Origin: Bacteroidota bacterium
Lineage (GTDB): Bacteria > Bacteroidota > Bacteroidia > Bacteroidales > UBA1402
Length of the DNA stretch: 8,972 nt
Assembly (NCBI GenBank): GCA_030706285.1
Contig: JAUZOU010000102.1
Span: forward strand, 1-8,972
Direction: 5' to 3'
Shown here: piece after piece, positions 1-6,533 of the stretch
Numbering within the stretch: position 1 is the stretch's first letter
Layout of the letters: each line of letters begins with the position of its first letter
Program-made: the position numbers and the translations under genes
The notes under the pieces: model-generated
Databases searched by the model: none
What the model saw: only the letters and a program-made list of their open reading frames with translations
What the model was told of the DNA's origin: nothing

Positions 1-742
1 CCAACTGACTGCCGTACCGGACAATCCTGGCTGCCGTCACAGCTCCTACTCCTTTCAGCAATTGCAACGTTGACGTATCGGCCGAATTCAATTCAAAGTT
101 TCCCGCTAACAGACCGGAAGCTTCAGTTCCGGCATTCGTCTGCAACGCATCCGGTCGCTTTGTTTGAATAGCTGTCGCTGAAGCCACCTGTTCCGGGGCC
201 GTTCCACCTGACTCACTGATTGATCTTGGACGATCGCCGGCTTTCGGATCTGATGGTTTTGCCTGTTTGCCTTCGGCCGCTGCTTCCGGCTCAATCCGGA
301 TATAGGGCAATAATGCCCGGAATGTAGAAGATTCCAAACCATATATTTTAGAAAGATCTTCCGGTTTTCTGAATTGGCCACCCTTCCGTCTGTATTTGAC
401 AATATTTTTGGCCACCCATGGTTTAAGGCCAAGAGAGACCAGGGTAGCTGAATCGGCCGTATTCGGGTTGAATGGCCGGCGGACAACACATGGTTTGCCG
501 TATGACCACCGGCCCGTCTCCCGCCTGTCATATCTTGGCCGATCCGTCTTTCCAAAGCCATCCTCAGCGAGCGGTAAGGCAAGGGAATCAGTTGGCTGAC
601 CTTTATTGACAAGTAAACCGGTCAGACGGGGCAACCACGCCGGAACCGTCCATATTGCCATCTGCGTCAAGACAATCAATACCGTAAACACCCACAAAGC
701 CGACCGTTCTCTTTTATTTAAATAAAAGTAATCTTTCCACAT
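1..742 (-). CDS. Membrane-anchored ComEA-like helix-hairpin-helix protein (3' end outside window)
   Basis: Reading the minus strand from the ATG at 742 gives 247 codons without a stop before the left edge, so the gene is 3'-truncated by the window. Seen in the translation: a short charged N-terminus (MWKDYFYLNKRERS), one hydrophobic segment at about residues 17-34, a first HhH-like module at about 91-149 (starts FNPNTADSATL, then GLKPWVAKNIVKYRRKGGQF), a linker at about 151-214 rich in Ala, Pro, Ser and charged residues, and a second HhH beginning at 216 (FELNSADTSTLQLLKGVGAV, then AARIVRYGSQLG). The N-A-D...L...G(V/L)G...A..IV.YR pattern is that of the ComEA family, which binds double-stranded DNA non-specifically through the backbone. 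The topology suggests a periplasm-facing DNA-binding protein. A role in DNA uptake is only inferred, because no other competence gene is in view. A TATATTTG promoter lies just upstream. Confidence 0.85.
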   Translation of the reverse strand, partial: MWKDYFYLNKRERSALWVFTVLIVLTQMAIWTVPAWLPRLTGLLVNKGQPTDSLALPLAEDGFGKTDRPRYDRRETGRWSYGKPCVVRRPFNPNTADSATLVSLGLKPWVAKNIVKYRRKGGQFRKPEDLSKIYGLESSTFRALLPYIRIEPEAAAEGKQAKPSDPKAGDRPRSISESGGTAPEQVASATAIQTKRPDALQTNAGTEASGLLAGNFELNSADTSTLQLLKGVGAVTAARIVRYGSQL

Positions 743-765
743 ATATTGTTCTCATTTATTTAACA

Positions 766-773
766 CAAATATA
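766..773 (-). promoter_or_regulatory. -7 promoter element (TATATTTG) for the HhH gene
   Basis: On the minus strand TATATTTG matches the Bacteroidota -7 consensus TAnnTTTG. It lies 23 bp upstream of the ATG at 742, which implies a leader of about 17 nt. I see no good TTG at -33, so the call rests on the -7 element and its position. Confidence 0.55.
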
Positions 774-816
774 GTACAATACATGTGATAACCATGGCTG
801 TATAGCGGAAAATAAG

Positions 817-824
817 TACCTTTG
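817..824 (+). promoter_or_regulatory. -7 promoter element (TACCTTTG) for the VanZ-family gene
   Basis: TACCTTTG is an exact match to TAnnTTTG and ends 20 bp before the ATG at 845, so the leader would be only about 12-14 nt. No clear -33 TTG is present. With the opposing element at 766-773 it forms a compact divergent promoter region between the HhH and VanZ genes. Confidence 0.6.
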
Positions 825-844
825 CAGAAAATTAAACGACTGAT

Positions 845-1261
845 ATGGTCAAACATCGGATGGTCCTGCAGCTATACTGCAAATACCATATTTTTTCAGT
901 GCTGTGCGGTATCATGATTCTGATTCTTTGTGTCATCAGAATTCCACAGAATAACGAACTCGACTCGATACCCTATATCGACAAGGTGGTCCATTTTTGC
1001 ATGTATTTCACCTTTAGTTTATTGTATATTCTGGAGTCGTTCCGGTCCGATCCTGAGAAAAAGAGGAAGCCTGCCGGATTGTTGATAAAAGCGGGACTGC
1101 TTTCTTTGCTGATAGGCGGCGGCATTGAAATCATCCAATCCACCCTGACGGACTACAGGACAGGTGATATCATTGATCTCTGTTTTGACATGGGCGGTGC
1201 CTTGTCAGGTATTATTGTCGCTATCCTTTTCAGGCTGGCGACAATAAAACGGGGTCATTGA
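845..1261 (+). CDS. VanZ-family small integral membrane protein
   Basis: 138 residues, nearly all membrane-embedded, with four predicted helices at about 15-32, 48-63, 80-97 and 115-131. The VanZ-family signature is visible: a conserved D-K-V-x-H at the start of helix 2 (IDKVVHF, 45-51), then E95-I-I-Q98 at the end of helix 3, followed by R105, D108 and D111 and a Gly-rich start of helix 4 (MGGALSG). VanZ itself gives low-level teicoplanin resistance in enterococci, but most family members in Bacteroidota are uncharacterised envelope proteins, so no resistance function should be assumed. The ATG at 845 was chosen because it lies about 12 nt from the predicted transcription start at the TACCTTTG promoter. 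The gene ends 5 bp before the convergent ABC ATPase gene, with no strong terminator between them. Confidence 0.85.
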   Translation: MVKHRMVLQLYCKYHIFSVLCGIMILILCVIRIPQNNELDSIPYIDKVVHFCMYFTFSLLYILESFRSDPEKKRKPAGLLIKAGLLSLLIGGGIEIIQSTLTDYRTGDIIDLCFDMGGALSGIIVAILFRLATIKRGH

Positions 1262-1266
1262 CCCAT

Positions 1267-1932
1267 TCAATCGTCATTTTCTGCCAAGATCAACCCATCC
1301 CTCATTTCGAGTACGCGATCGGTCAATCTGGCCAACTGGGTATCATGCGTAACAATCACAAATGTCTGGTTGAGTTCATTCCGCAGATCAAAAAACAGCT
1401 GATGCAGTTCTTCTTTATTTTTCGTATCGAGACTGCCTGAAGGTTCATCGGCCAATACCACATCCGGATGGTTCACCAAGGCCCTGGCTACAGCGACACG
1501 TTGGTTTTCTCCGCCGGAGAGCTGAGCGGGCTTATGCCCGAGCCTATCCTGCATTTTCATGTACTGAAGGATTTCCCTGGCTTTTTTCTCGGCTATCTTA
1601 TGAGAATCGCCTGAAATCAGGGCTGGAATCATGACATTTTCAAGAGCAGTGAATTCCGGCAACAGCTGATGAAACTGAAAAACAAAACCGATGTGCTTGT
1701 TTCTGAATTCGGCTTGCTCCCTGTCTTTTAATTTTGAAATTTGCTTGCCGCCAATCCGGATATCGCCACTGTCTGCTTTATCCAACGTACCCAGCAGCTG
1801 TAACAAAGTGGTCTTTCCAGCACCACTCGGACCGACAACAGAGACAATTTCACCGGTCTCTACATGGATATTTACACCTTTCAATACGTGCAGCGAGCCA
1901 AACGATTTGTGCAAATTTTCACCCTCTATCAT
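1267..1932 (-). CDS. lolD: LolD-type ABC transporter ATP-binding protein
   Basis: 221 residues, the usual size for a stand-alone LolD/MacB-class ATPase. All nucleotide-binding motifs are intact: Walker A GPSGAGKTT (34-42), Q-loop Gln86, signature LSGGENQ (138-144), Walker B VVLADEP (158-164) with catalytic Glu163, D-loop SLDT (167-170) and H-loop His196. The segment PEFTALENVMIPAL after the Q-loop is typical of the LolD group, whose members power LolCDE-type release of lipoproteins from the inner membrane to the LolA carrier. No LolC/E permease gene is adjacent, so lolD is a family-level name; it could serve another MacB-like export system. The ATG at 1932 is supported by AGGAAG seven bases upstream (1940-1945), an unusually good Shine-Dalgarno for this phylum. 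It probably has its own promoter (2006-2035) inside the gap after the lamin-tail gene. Confidence 0.8.
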   Translation of the reverse strand: MIEGENLHKSFGSLHVLKGVNIHVETGEIVSVVGPSGAGKTTLLQLLGTLDKADSGDIRIGGKQISKLKDREQAEFRNKHIGFVFQFHQLLPEFTALENVMIPALISGDSHKIAEKKAREILQYMKMQDRLGHKPAQLSGGENQRVAVARALVNHPDVVLADEPSGSLDTKNKEELHQLFFDLRNELNQTFVIVTHDTQLARLTDRVLEMRDGLILAENDD

Positions 1933-1973
1933 AGTCTTTCTTCCTAAATTTATTGAAACAAATCAGTCCGTGT

Positions 1974-2004
1974 CAACTGACTTGTCCGCCAACTGATCTT
2001 GCCG
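1974..2004. repeat. Imperfect tandem repeat in the lolD leader
   Basis: Two 15-base units, CAACTGACTTGTCCG (1974-1988) and CAACTGATCTTGCCG (1990-2004), align with one-base indels. They lie around and just after the predicted lolD transcription start. They could be a binding site or simple duplication noise; nothing else in the window repeats them. Confidence 0.35.
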
Positions 2005-2005
2005 G

Positions 2006-2035
2006 CAAAGATACGGAATCCAGCTCAACTTACAA
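2006..2035 (-). promoter_or_regulatory. Promoter for lolD: TATCTTTG with a -33 TTG
   Basis: On the minus strand TATCTTTG (2006-2013) matches TAnnTTTG. A TTG at 2033-2035 sits 19 bp further upstream, the spacing expected for the Bacteroidota -33 element. This is the best two-part promoter in the window. The -33 half overlaps the stop codon of the lamin-tail gene (2030-2032). The predicted start near 1999 gives a leader of about 65 nt for lolD. Confidence 0.65.
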
Positions 2036-3724
2036 GAGCACACTGAGCACCAGCTTTTTTTCCTGAACCTTTCCATCAGGCGTACAATACAGGGCAAACA
2101 GGATGTATCTGCCATACGGAACCATCCATCCGGCATCAGCCGTTCCATCCCAGCAGATCCGATCCATGGTGCCCAGCCATTGGTTCCTCAATAAATGCCG
2201 GACAACCCTTCCGGTCAGGTCATACAGGGTCAGACTGACAGTCCCCGGTTCTGGCGGTGCCAACGTCAGACAGATCCGGTCATTAAGGCCGTCATTGTCC
2301 GGACTTAACCAGACCTGATCAACAGTCAGAAACGTGTCATCTGTTTCAGACCGGTCCCGGTACTGCGAGTTTCGATAGCCTGGTGTACCATATCCTGATA
2401 AGGAAGAGGCCGACGTCCAGGATGCCCGTCGATCGGAAGCATCGTCTGGATGAATTTTTTCGAGAGCAACGCCTTCCTTTTCACTCATCAACACAAAATG
2501 CCAGTCATCCAGATAAGCGACGTCATCCAGTTTGTTGCCTGCTGTCGTCAGCAAGACCAAATGGCCGGCGTCATCGGGCATAGACGGCATTCCGGCAAGA
2601 TTCAGAAAATGACTCAGACTATCACTTCCTGTATAACGTGCCAATGAATCAGCTCTTGCCGATAGCAGCCAATAGCTGCCAGGCATACAGGGTACCGGCT
2701 TCTCTGCCAACCGGCAACCTTCATTCAGTACGCCCGATTCCGAGTAGCTGGCCAACCATACATCCGATAAATCCAGACAGCGGTGTGACCGGTTAACGAT
2801 TTCCACGTAATCACTACCACCGGTTGCAGGATTGAACATCAGCTCGTTCAGGCTCAAATCAAAACTGTCCGGCTTTAACGGGAGTGCCAGCAGCAGACTG
2901 GTATCCGGACAGATGTGTCCCGAAACATCCGACAAGTTTCTGACAATCAAGTCATAGGTACAGCCTGCCGTCAACGTATCGCTTAAGCAAAGCGTCAGAG
3001 AGTTGAGGCCAGGATAATCTGGTGTTGTCTGAATGATCATGTTGCTACCAGTCCTGAAATAGAAATTGGAGGAATTGGAAAGCCAGTCTGCCTGCATCCG
3101 TTTGGAGAACTGTAATTCCAACCGGTTGGAAGACAGCACGTACAAACGGGAACAAAGCGGATATTGAGTATCCGGGTTGATGGCCTTGACAGAATTGGCA
3201 CGACCTGGCGTTCCTCCCGCCGGATCGACGGATGCCGTCCAGTTCGCCGCTGCTCCGGAGAGATTGCCGGTATCGATGCATTCCAGGCTCCACCCTCCTT
3301 TCCGCTTAAAACCGTCCGGATACCAGTCATCCTCATACGCGACACAACTCACCAAGGTCCCTTCAGCCGAAATCAGACAGATGGTTTTGCCTGTATTGGC
3401 CAACGCAGGAAAAGCAGGAAAAGCAGCAACCGGCAAACCGGCTTCAAATAAGGCTGCATTGGTCTTGGAACAAAGCACCAAATAGCCTCCCGGCTGAATG
3501 GAACTTACTGGAAACGCAACACTTTTTGAATCATACAAATACACCCATCCTGCCAGCGAAACGACCTGATCAGTCCGGTTATACAATTCCAGGTATTCAA
3601 CCTCAGGCAATCCGACACAGGGCTCCGGATCGGCCATGATCTCACTGAAAACGAGATCGCCATAATTGGCAGCCGGCAATGCCAATGTACGTATCAGGCA
3701 GATTATTAGGAGTTTTTTTCGCAT
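2030..3724 (-). CDS. Exported protein with two lamin-tail modules and a C-terminal FlgD-like Ig domain
   Basis: 564 residues. The N-terminus (MRKKLLIICLIRTLALPAA) is a signal peptide, so the protein is exported. Two related modules follow: LTD 1 at about 23-177 (FSEIMADPEP...EYLELYN...GW) and LTD 2 at about 290-453 (LNELMFNPATGGSDYVEIVN). Each ends in a similar tail, W-T-A-S...GGTPGRANS at 162-178 and W-T-S-A-S...GYGTPGYRNS at 436-453. Between them (about 190-280) is a region like a bacterial Ig-like (Big_5) domain, with SNRLELQFSKRMQ. The last 100 residues (SPDNDGLND at 474, WDGTADAGWMVPYGRYIL at 525-542) resemble the FlgD Ig-like fold. Lamin-tail modules occur in many secreted bacterial proteins without a defined role. 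I see no lipobox or clear type IX sorting tail. The protein has 16 cysteines, many for an exported protein. It probably has its own promoter (3784-3791). Confidence 0.85.
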   Translation of the reverse strand: MRKKLLIICLIRTLALPAANYGDLVFSEIMADPEPCVGLPEVEYLELYNRTDQVVSLAGWVYLYDSKSVAFPVSSIQPGGYLVLCSKTNAALFEAGLPVAAFPAFPALANTGKTICLISAEGTLVSCVAYEDDWYPDGFKRKGGWSLECIDTGNLSGAAANWTASVDPAGGTPGRANSVKAINPDTQYPLCSRLYVLSSNRLELQFSKRMQADWLSNSSNFYFRTGSNMIIQTTPDYPGLNSLTLCLSDTLTAGCTYDLIVRNLSDVSGHICPDTSLLLALPLKPDSFDLSLNELMFNPATGGSDYVEIVNRSHRCLDLSDVWLASYSESGVLNEGCRLAEKPVPCMPGSYWLLSARADSLARYTGSDSLSHFLNLAGMPSMPDDAGHLVLLTTAGNKLDDVAYLDDWHFVLMSEKEGVALEKIHPDDASDRRASWTSASSLSGYGTPGYRNSQYRDRSETDDTFLTVDQVWLSPDNDGLNDRICLTLAPPEPGTVSLTLYDLTGRVVRHLLRNQWLGTMDRICWDGTADAGWMVPYGRYILFALYCTPDGKVQEKKLVLSVLL

Positions 3725-3751
3725 ACCATCCAGAAAATTTAGGAAAAATCG

Positions 3752-3759
3752 TACTTTTG
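3752..3759 (+). promoter_or_regulatory. Possible -7 promoter element (TACTTTTG) for asd
   Basis: TACTTTTG fits TAnnTTTG on the plus strand and implies a leader of about 75 nt before the asd ATG at 3843. No -33 TTG is seen. TATATTTTG at 3794-3802 is an alternative, but its spacing is one base off the consensus. Because this element lies on the lamin-tail side of the minus-strand element, the two predicted transcripts would overlap at their 5' ends. Confidence 0.4.
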
Positions 3760-3783
3760 TGCCTTATAGGATATCAGTCCTGA

Positions 3784-3791
3784 CAAATATA
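3784..3791 (-). promoter_or_regulatory. -7 promoter element (TATATTTG) for the lamin-tail gene
   Basis: The minus-strand TATATTTG matches TAnnTTTG and is identical to the element before the HhH gene. It lies 59 bp upstream of the ATG at 3724, giving a leader of roughly 50 nt. No TTG is evident at -33. On the plus strand the element is one arm of a near-palindrome, CAAATATA-GG-TATATTTTG (3784-3802). Confidence 0.5.
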
Positions 3792-3842
3792 GGTATATTT
3801 TGTAGGTTTTCTATTATTTTATTTACATTTTATTAACTCAAA

Positions 3843-4850
3843 ATGAAAGTAGCTATTGTTGGTACAAGCGGTGCCGTAGGACAAGAATTCCTGCGGGTGC
3901 TGGCGGAAAGAAGATTTCCGATGGATGAGCTGGTGTTGTTTGGGTCTTCCCGTAGTGCAGGAACCTCTTACACCTTCCGTGGTAAACAGATTACCGTGAA
4001 AGAGCTTAAACACAACGATGACTTTAAAGATATCGATCTTGTGTTTGCTTCTGCCGGTGCAGGAACATCGAAAGAATTTGCCGAAACAATGACTAAATAT
4101 GGTGCCGTCGTGATTGACAATTCAAGCGCTTTCCGCATGGACGAAGAGGTGCCGTTGGTCGTTCCGGAAGTCAATGCTGCCGATGCCAAAATCCGCCCGC
4201 GCAACATCATTGCCAATCCGAACTGTACAACCATTCAGATGGTCGTTGCGCTGAAAGCCATCGAGAACCTGTCACACATCAAACGGGTCCATGTCTCGAC
4301 CTATCAGGCAGCTTCCGGAGCCGGAGCCTCTGCTATGGCCGAATTTGAGCATCAATACGAACAGCTCATCAACGGCGAAGAGCCGACTGTTTCAAAATTT
4401 GCTTATCAGTTGGCGTACAATGTTATTCCTCAGGTAGATGTCTTCCTTGAAAACGGTTACACCAAAGAGGAAATGAAGATGTACAATGAGACACGCAAAA
4501 TCATGCATTCCGATGTTGTGGTCAGTGCGACCTGCGTCCGGGTACCGGTGTTGCGTGCCCATTCCGAATCCACCTGGATTGAAACCGAACGTCCGGTTTC
4601 CGTCGAAGAAGCCAAAAACGCGTTTGCCAAAGCAGAGGGCGTCATCCTGCAGCAAAACGATGCCGCCAAAGAATATCCGATGCCTTTGTTTGTAGCTGGG
4701 AAAAATCCGGTCTACGTCGGCCGTATCCGTAAAGACCTGGCCAATCCGAATGGGTTGACATTCTGGACGGTCAGTGACCAAATCCGGAAAGGGGCTGCCC
4801 TGAATGCCGTTCAGATAGCCGAATATCTGGTCAAAGAAAAAGCCTTGTAA
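3843..4850 (+). CDS. asd: Aspartate-semialdehyde dehydrogenase
   Basis: 335 residues, full length for the family. The enzyme reduces aspartyl phosphate to aspartate-4-semialdehyde with NADPH, the branch point to lysine/diaminopimelate (hence peptidoglycan), threonine and methionine; it is cytosolic. Visible landmarks: the N-terminal nucleotide-binding turn GTSGAVGQ (7-14), SSRSAG (35-40), the NSSAFRMD stretch (93-100), the active-site NPNCTT with nucleophile Cys128, substrate-binding Q155-AASGAG, and R233 and His240 in the CVRVPVLRAHSES segment (the acid-base His of the family). The C-terminus GAALNAVQIAEYL closes the fold. The start at 3843 is directly at the glycine-rich fold and has an AT-rich leader without a Shine-Dalgarno, usual in this phylum. 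The gene stands alone, flanked by a promoter region and a strong terminator, so it is probably monocistronic. Confidence 0.95.
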   Translation: MKVAIVGTSGAVGQEFLRVLAERRFPMDELVLFGSSRSAGTSYTFRGKQITVKELKHNDDFKDIDLVFASAGAGTSKEFAETMTKYGAVVIDNSSAFRMDEEVPLVVPEVNAADAKIRPRNIIANPNCTTIQMVVALKAIENLSHIKRVHVSTYQAASGAGASAMAEFEHQYEQLINGEEPTVSKFAYQLAYNVIPQVDVFLENGYTKEEMKMYNETRKIMHSDVVVSATCVRVPVLRAHSESTWIETERPVSVEEAKNAFAKAEGVILQQNDAAKEYPMPLFVAGKNPVYVGRIRKDLANPNGLTFWTVSDQIRKGAALNAVQIAEYLVKEKAL

Positions 4851-4865
4851 AAACAGGGCATCACA

Positions 4866-4919
4866 CTAAAAACAAAAAACGGGATCTGTTGCATGACAGA
4901 TCCCGTTTTTTGTTTTTAG
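4866..4919. terminator. Perfect bidirectional intrinsic terminator after asd
   Basis: Two 24-base arms (4866-4889 and 4896-4919) are exact reverse complements around a six-base loop, TGCATG. The core is ACGGGATCTGT/ACAGATCCCGT, flanked by an A-rich tract on the left and a T-rich tract on the right, so both strands give a GC stem followed by a U run. It lies 15 bp after the asd stop and also faces the end of the ndh transcript from the other side. Confidence 0.92.
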
Positions 4920-4942
4920 GTTCATTCATTTCACTTCGAACG

Positions 4943-5227
4943 TCAGCGTTTCCATCTTTGAGGAGCAATCAAACGTATTCTGACATCACGATACAAACGG
5001 ACCAAATTAGTTCCCCCGAAAATTATCAACTGATTAGTCGGCTGATGAATAGTAGCCGGTAGTGAAGCGGGCACGGGCAGGCTGCGGCGACTTAAAGCAA
5101 CCGCCCGATCAGCACCTTCCCCATAACTACTATTGAAAATTTTAAACTTGCGGTTGATCGGGATGGACGTTAGCCCACAAGTCTTTAAATTGATCCATAC
5201 AAGCCCTGATTCTAACGAGACGCAGGG
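4943..5227 (-). other. Gap between terminator and ndh: no recognised gene, one long stop-free frame
   Basis: About 300 bp separate the terminator from ndh. I recognise no gene here. On the minus strand the frame that continues directly after the ndh TGA (5228-5230) stays open for 95 codons, until a TGA at 4943-4945. It contains no ATG. Its translation (for example SSYGEGADRAVALSRR and FGGTNLVRLYRDVRIRLIAP) looks more protein-like than random, but I cannot assign it to any family. It could be a decayed gene, a 3' untranslated region, or chance. Possible ATG starts in the other two frames stop within about 20 codons. Confidence 0.3.
5074..5107 (-). other. GC-rich stem-loop downstream of ndh
   Basis: On the minus-strand RNA, CGGGC-GGUUGC pairs with GCAGCC-U-GCCCG: 11 base pairs including one G-U wobble, one bulged U and an 11-base loop. 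On the plus strand the wobble becomes a C-A mismatch, so the structure favours minus-strand RNA, the direction of ndh transcription. There is no following U run, so it does not look like an intrinsic terminator. Confidence 0.4.
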
Positions 5228-6490
5228 TCAATTGCCTTTTTCGTCCTGGCTGGTCAGAATCAATCTCAAAGAGGTATCTTTTTTCAGATATGCCCAAGCC
5301 CAGTTAATGAAAATAATCAACTTGTTACGGACACTCAGGATGAGCATCAGGTGCAGGAACATCCAGATGAACCAGGCAATCAGGCCTTTGAAATGGATGA
5401 ATGGAAAATCCACCACAGCCTTGTTGGTACCGATGGTCGCCATGGAACCAAGGTCATGATATTCATATTCAGTCAGTTTTCCAGATGGCAACTCGATTTT
5501 CTTCAGATTCTTAGCCAGCAGTTTAGCCTGAGTTATGGCCACGTTGGCGACCTGCGGATGTCCATTCGGATAGGCCGGCGTTTGCATGCAGGCGATATCG
5601 CCAACCGCAAACACGTTCCGGCTCCCTTCCAGCTGGTTGTACCGGTTGACTTTCAAACGGTTTCCAGGCAGGATCACTTCGGGCGCAAAGCCCTCCATCA
5701 GTCTTCCTTTGACACCGGCAGCCCAGATTACCGTTCTGGTCTTGATGGTTTCGCCGGTATTGAGCGTTAAGACGTCTCCGTCATAATCCTTTACAAACGT
5801 TTGAGTCTTGAGTTTGATGCCCATTCGCTTCAGATAGTTGGCCGACGTTACTTTCGATTGATTACTTAAAGCGCCCAGCGGTGTCGAAGCCCCTTCAATC
5901 AGGAATATCTGGAATTTGGAAAAATCGATACCAGGAAAATCTTTCGGCAAAATACTTTTTTTAATTTCCGCAAAAGCGCCGGCCAACTCTACGCCGGTTG
6001 GTCCTGCCCCAACAATGACCAAGTTCAGAAAACGTTCTTTTTCCTCATCTGTTGCAGAAATGATATCTTCAAAATTTTGCAGTACATGGTTGCGGATGGT
6101 TATGGCATCATAGGTGGTTTTCAGGGAGAAAGCCTTTTCACGAATGTTCTTGTTCCCGTAGAAATTGGTCCGGCAGCCGATGGCAATGATCAGATAATCA
6201 TACTCAAACTCCCCGATGGTCGTCGATACAATCTGACGTTCCTGATCGATACGTTCCACATTGGCCAACCGGATCTGAACATTCTTTTTATCCTTGAAGA
6301 TACTTCTAAAAGGAAATGAAATACTGGCAGGTTCGATCTGCGATGTAGCTACCTGATAAAACAGGGGCTGAAACTGATGGTGATTGATTTTATCGATCAG
6401 GATCACATCAAATACGTTTTCATCCAGTTTTCTCACCAACTGGATACCGGCAAAGCCACCGCCGATAACGACAACTTTCTTCTTTCCCAT
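5228..6490 (-). CDS. ndh: Type II (single-subunit) NADH:quinone oxidoreductase
   Basis: 420 residues from the ATG at 6490. A TTG three codons upstream (6499) is in frame but less likely: the ATG puts the FAD fold at the very N-terminus (MGKKKVVVIGGGFAG), as expected. NDH-2 enzymes oxidise NADH and pass electrons to the quinone pool at the inner face of the membrane without pumping ions. Seen: FAD-binding GGGFAG (10-15), the HHQFQPLFYQVA segment (37-48), NAD-binding GAGPTGVELAG (161-171), WAAGV (256-260), the FAD-contacting VFAVGDIA (293-300), HPQVANVAITQA (311-322), and a hydrophobic C-terminus (about 367-400) that would anchor it to the membrane. No Shine-Dalgarno is evident. It follows the MFS gene by 43 bp on the same strand and is probably its operon partner. 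Downstream is a long untranslated stretch up to the bidirectional terminator. Confidence 0.92.
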   Translation of the reverse strand: MGKKKVVVIGGGFAGIQLVRKLDENVFDVILIDKINHHQFQPLFYQVATSQIEPASISFPFRSIFKDKKNVQIRLANVERIDQERQIVSTTIGEFEYDYLIIAIGCRTNFYGNKNIREKAFSLKTTYDAITIRNHVLQNFEDIISATDEEKERFLNLVIVGAGPTGVELAGAFAEIKKSILPKDFPGIDFSKFQIFLIEGASTPLGALSNQSKVTSANYLKRMGIKLKTQTFVKDYDGDVLTLNTGETIKTRTVIWAAGVKGRLMEGFAPEVILPGNRLKVNRYNQLEGSRNVFAVGDIACMQTPAYPNGHPQVANVAITQAKLLAKNLKKIELPSGKLTEYEYHDLGSMATIGTNKAVVDFPFIHFKGLIAWFIWMFLHLMLILSVRNKLIIFINWAWAYLKKDTSLRLILTSQDEKGN

Positions 6491-6533
6491 AACGTGCAAA
6501 GAATTAATTAAATAACTAAGACAACCTACTAAC

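Noticed and set aside
106..612. 168-codon minus-strand ORF
   Set aside because: It is in another frame of the HhH gene, whose own frame is open from 742 to the window edge and shows clear ComEA-type motifs.
1252..1264. GGGTCA-T-TGACCC inverted repeat at the vanZ/lolD junction, considered as a terminator
   Set aside because: Only five base pairs are possible with a three-base loop, and no T run follows on either strand.
4392..4781. 129-codon minus-strand ORF inside asd
   Set aside because: Antisense shadow of conserved asd coding sequence; no recognisable domain or start signal.
5206..5229. CCCTG/CAGGG inverted repeat just after the ndh stop, considered as a terminator
   Set aside because: Five base pairs with a 14-base loop and no T run; the real terminator is at 4866-4919.
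5351..5770. 139-codon plus-strand ORF opposite ndh
   Set aside because: It lies wholly antisense to conserved NDH-2 sequence and its translation shows no family features.
6497..6499. TTG start for ndh three codons upstream of the ATG
   Set aside because: The ATG at 6490 places the FAD motif at the usual distance from the N-terminus; no Shine-Dalgarno favours the TTG.
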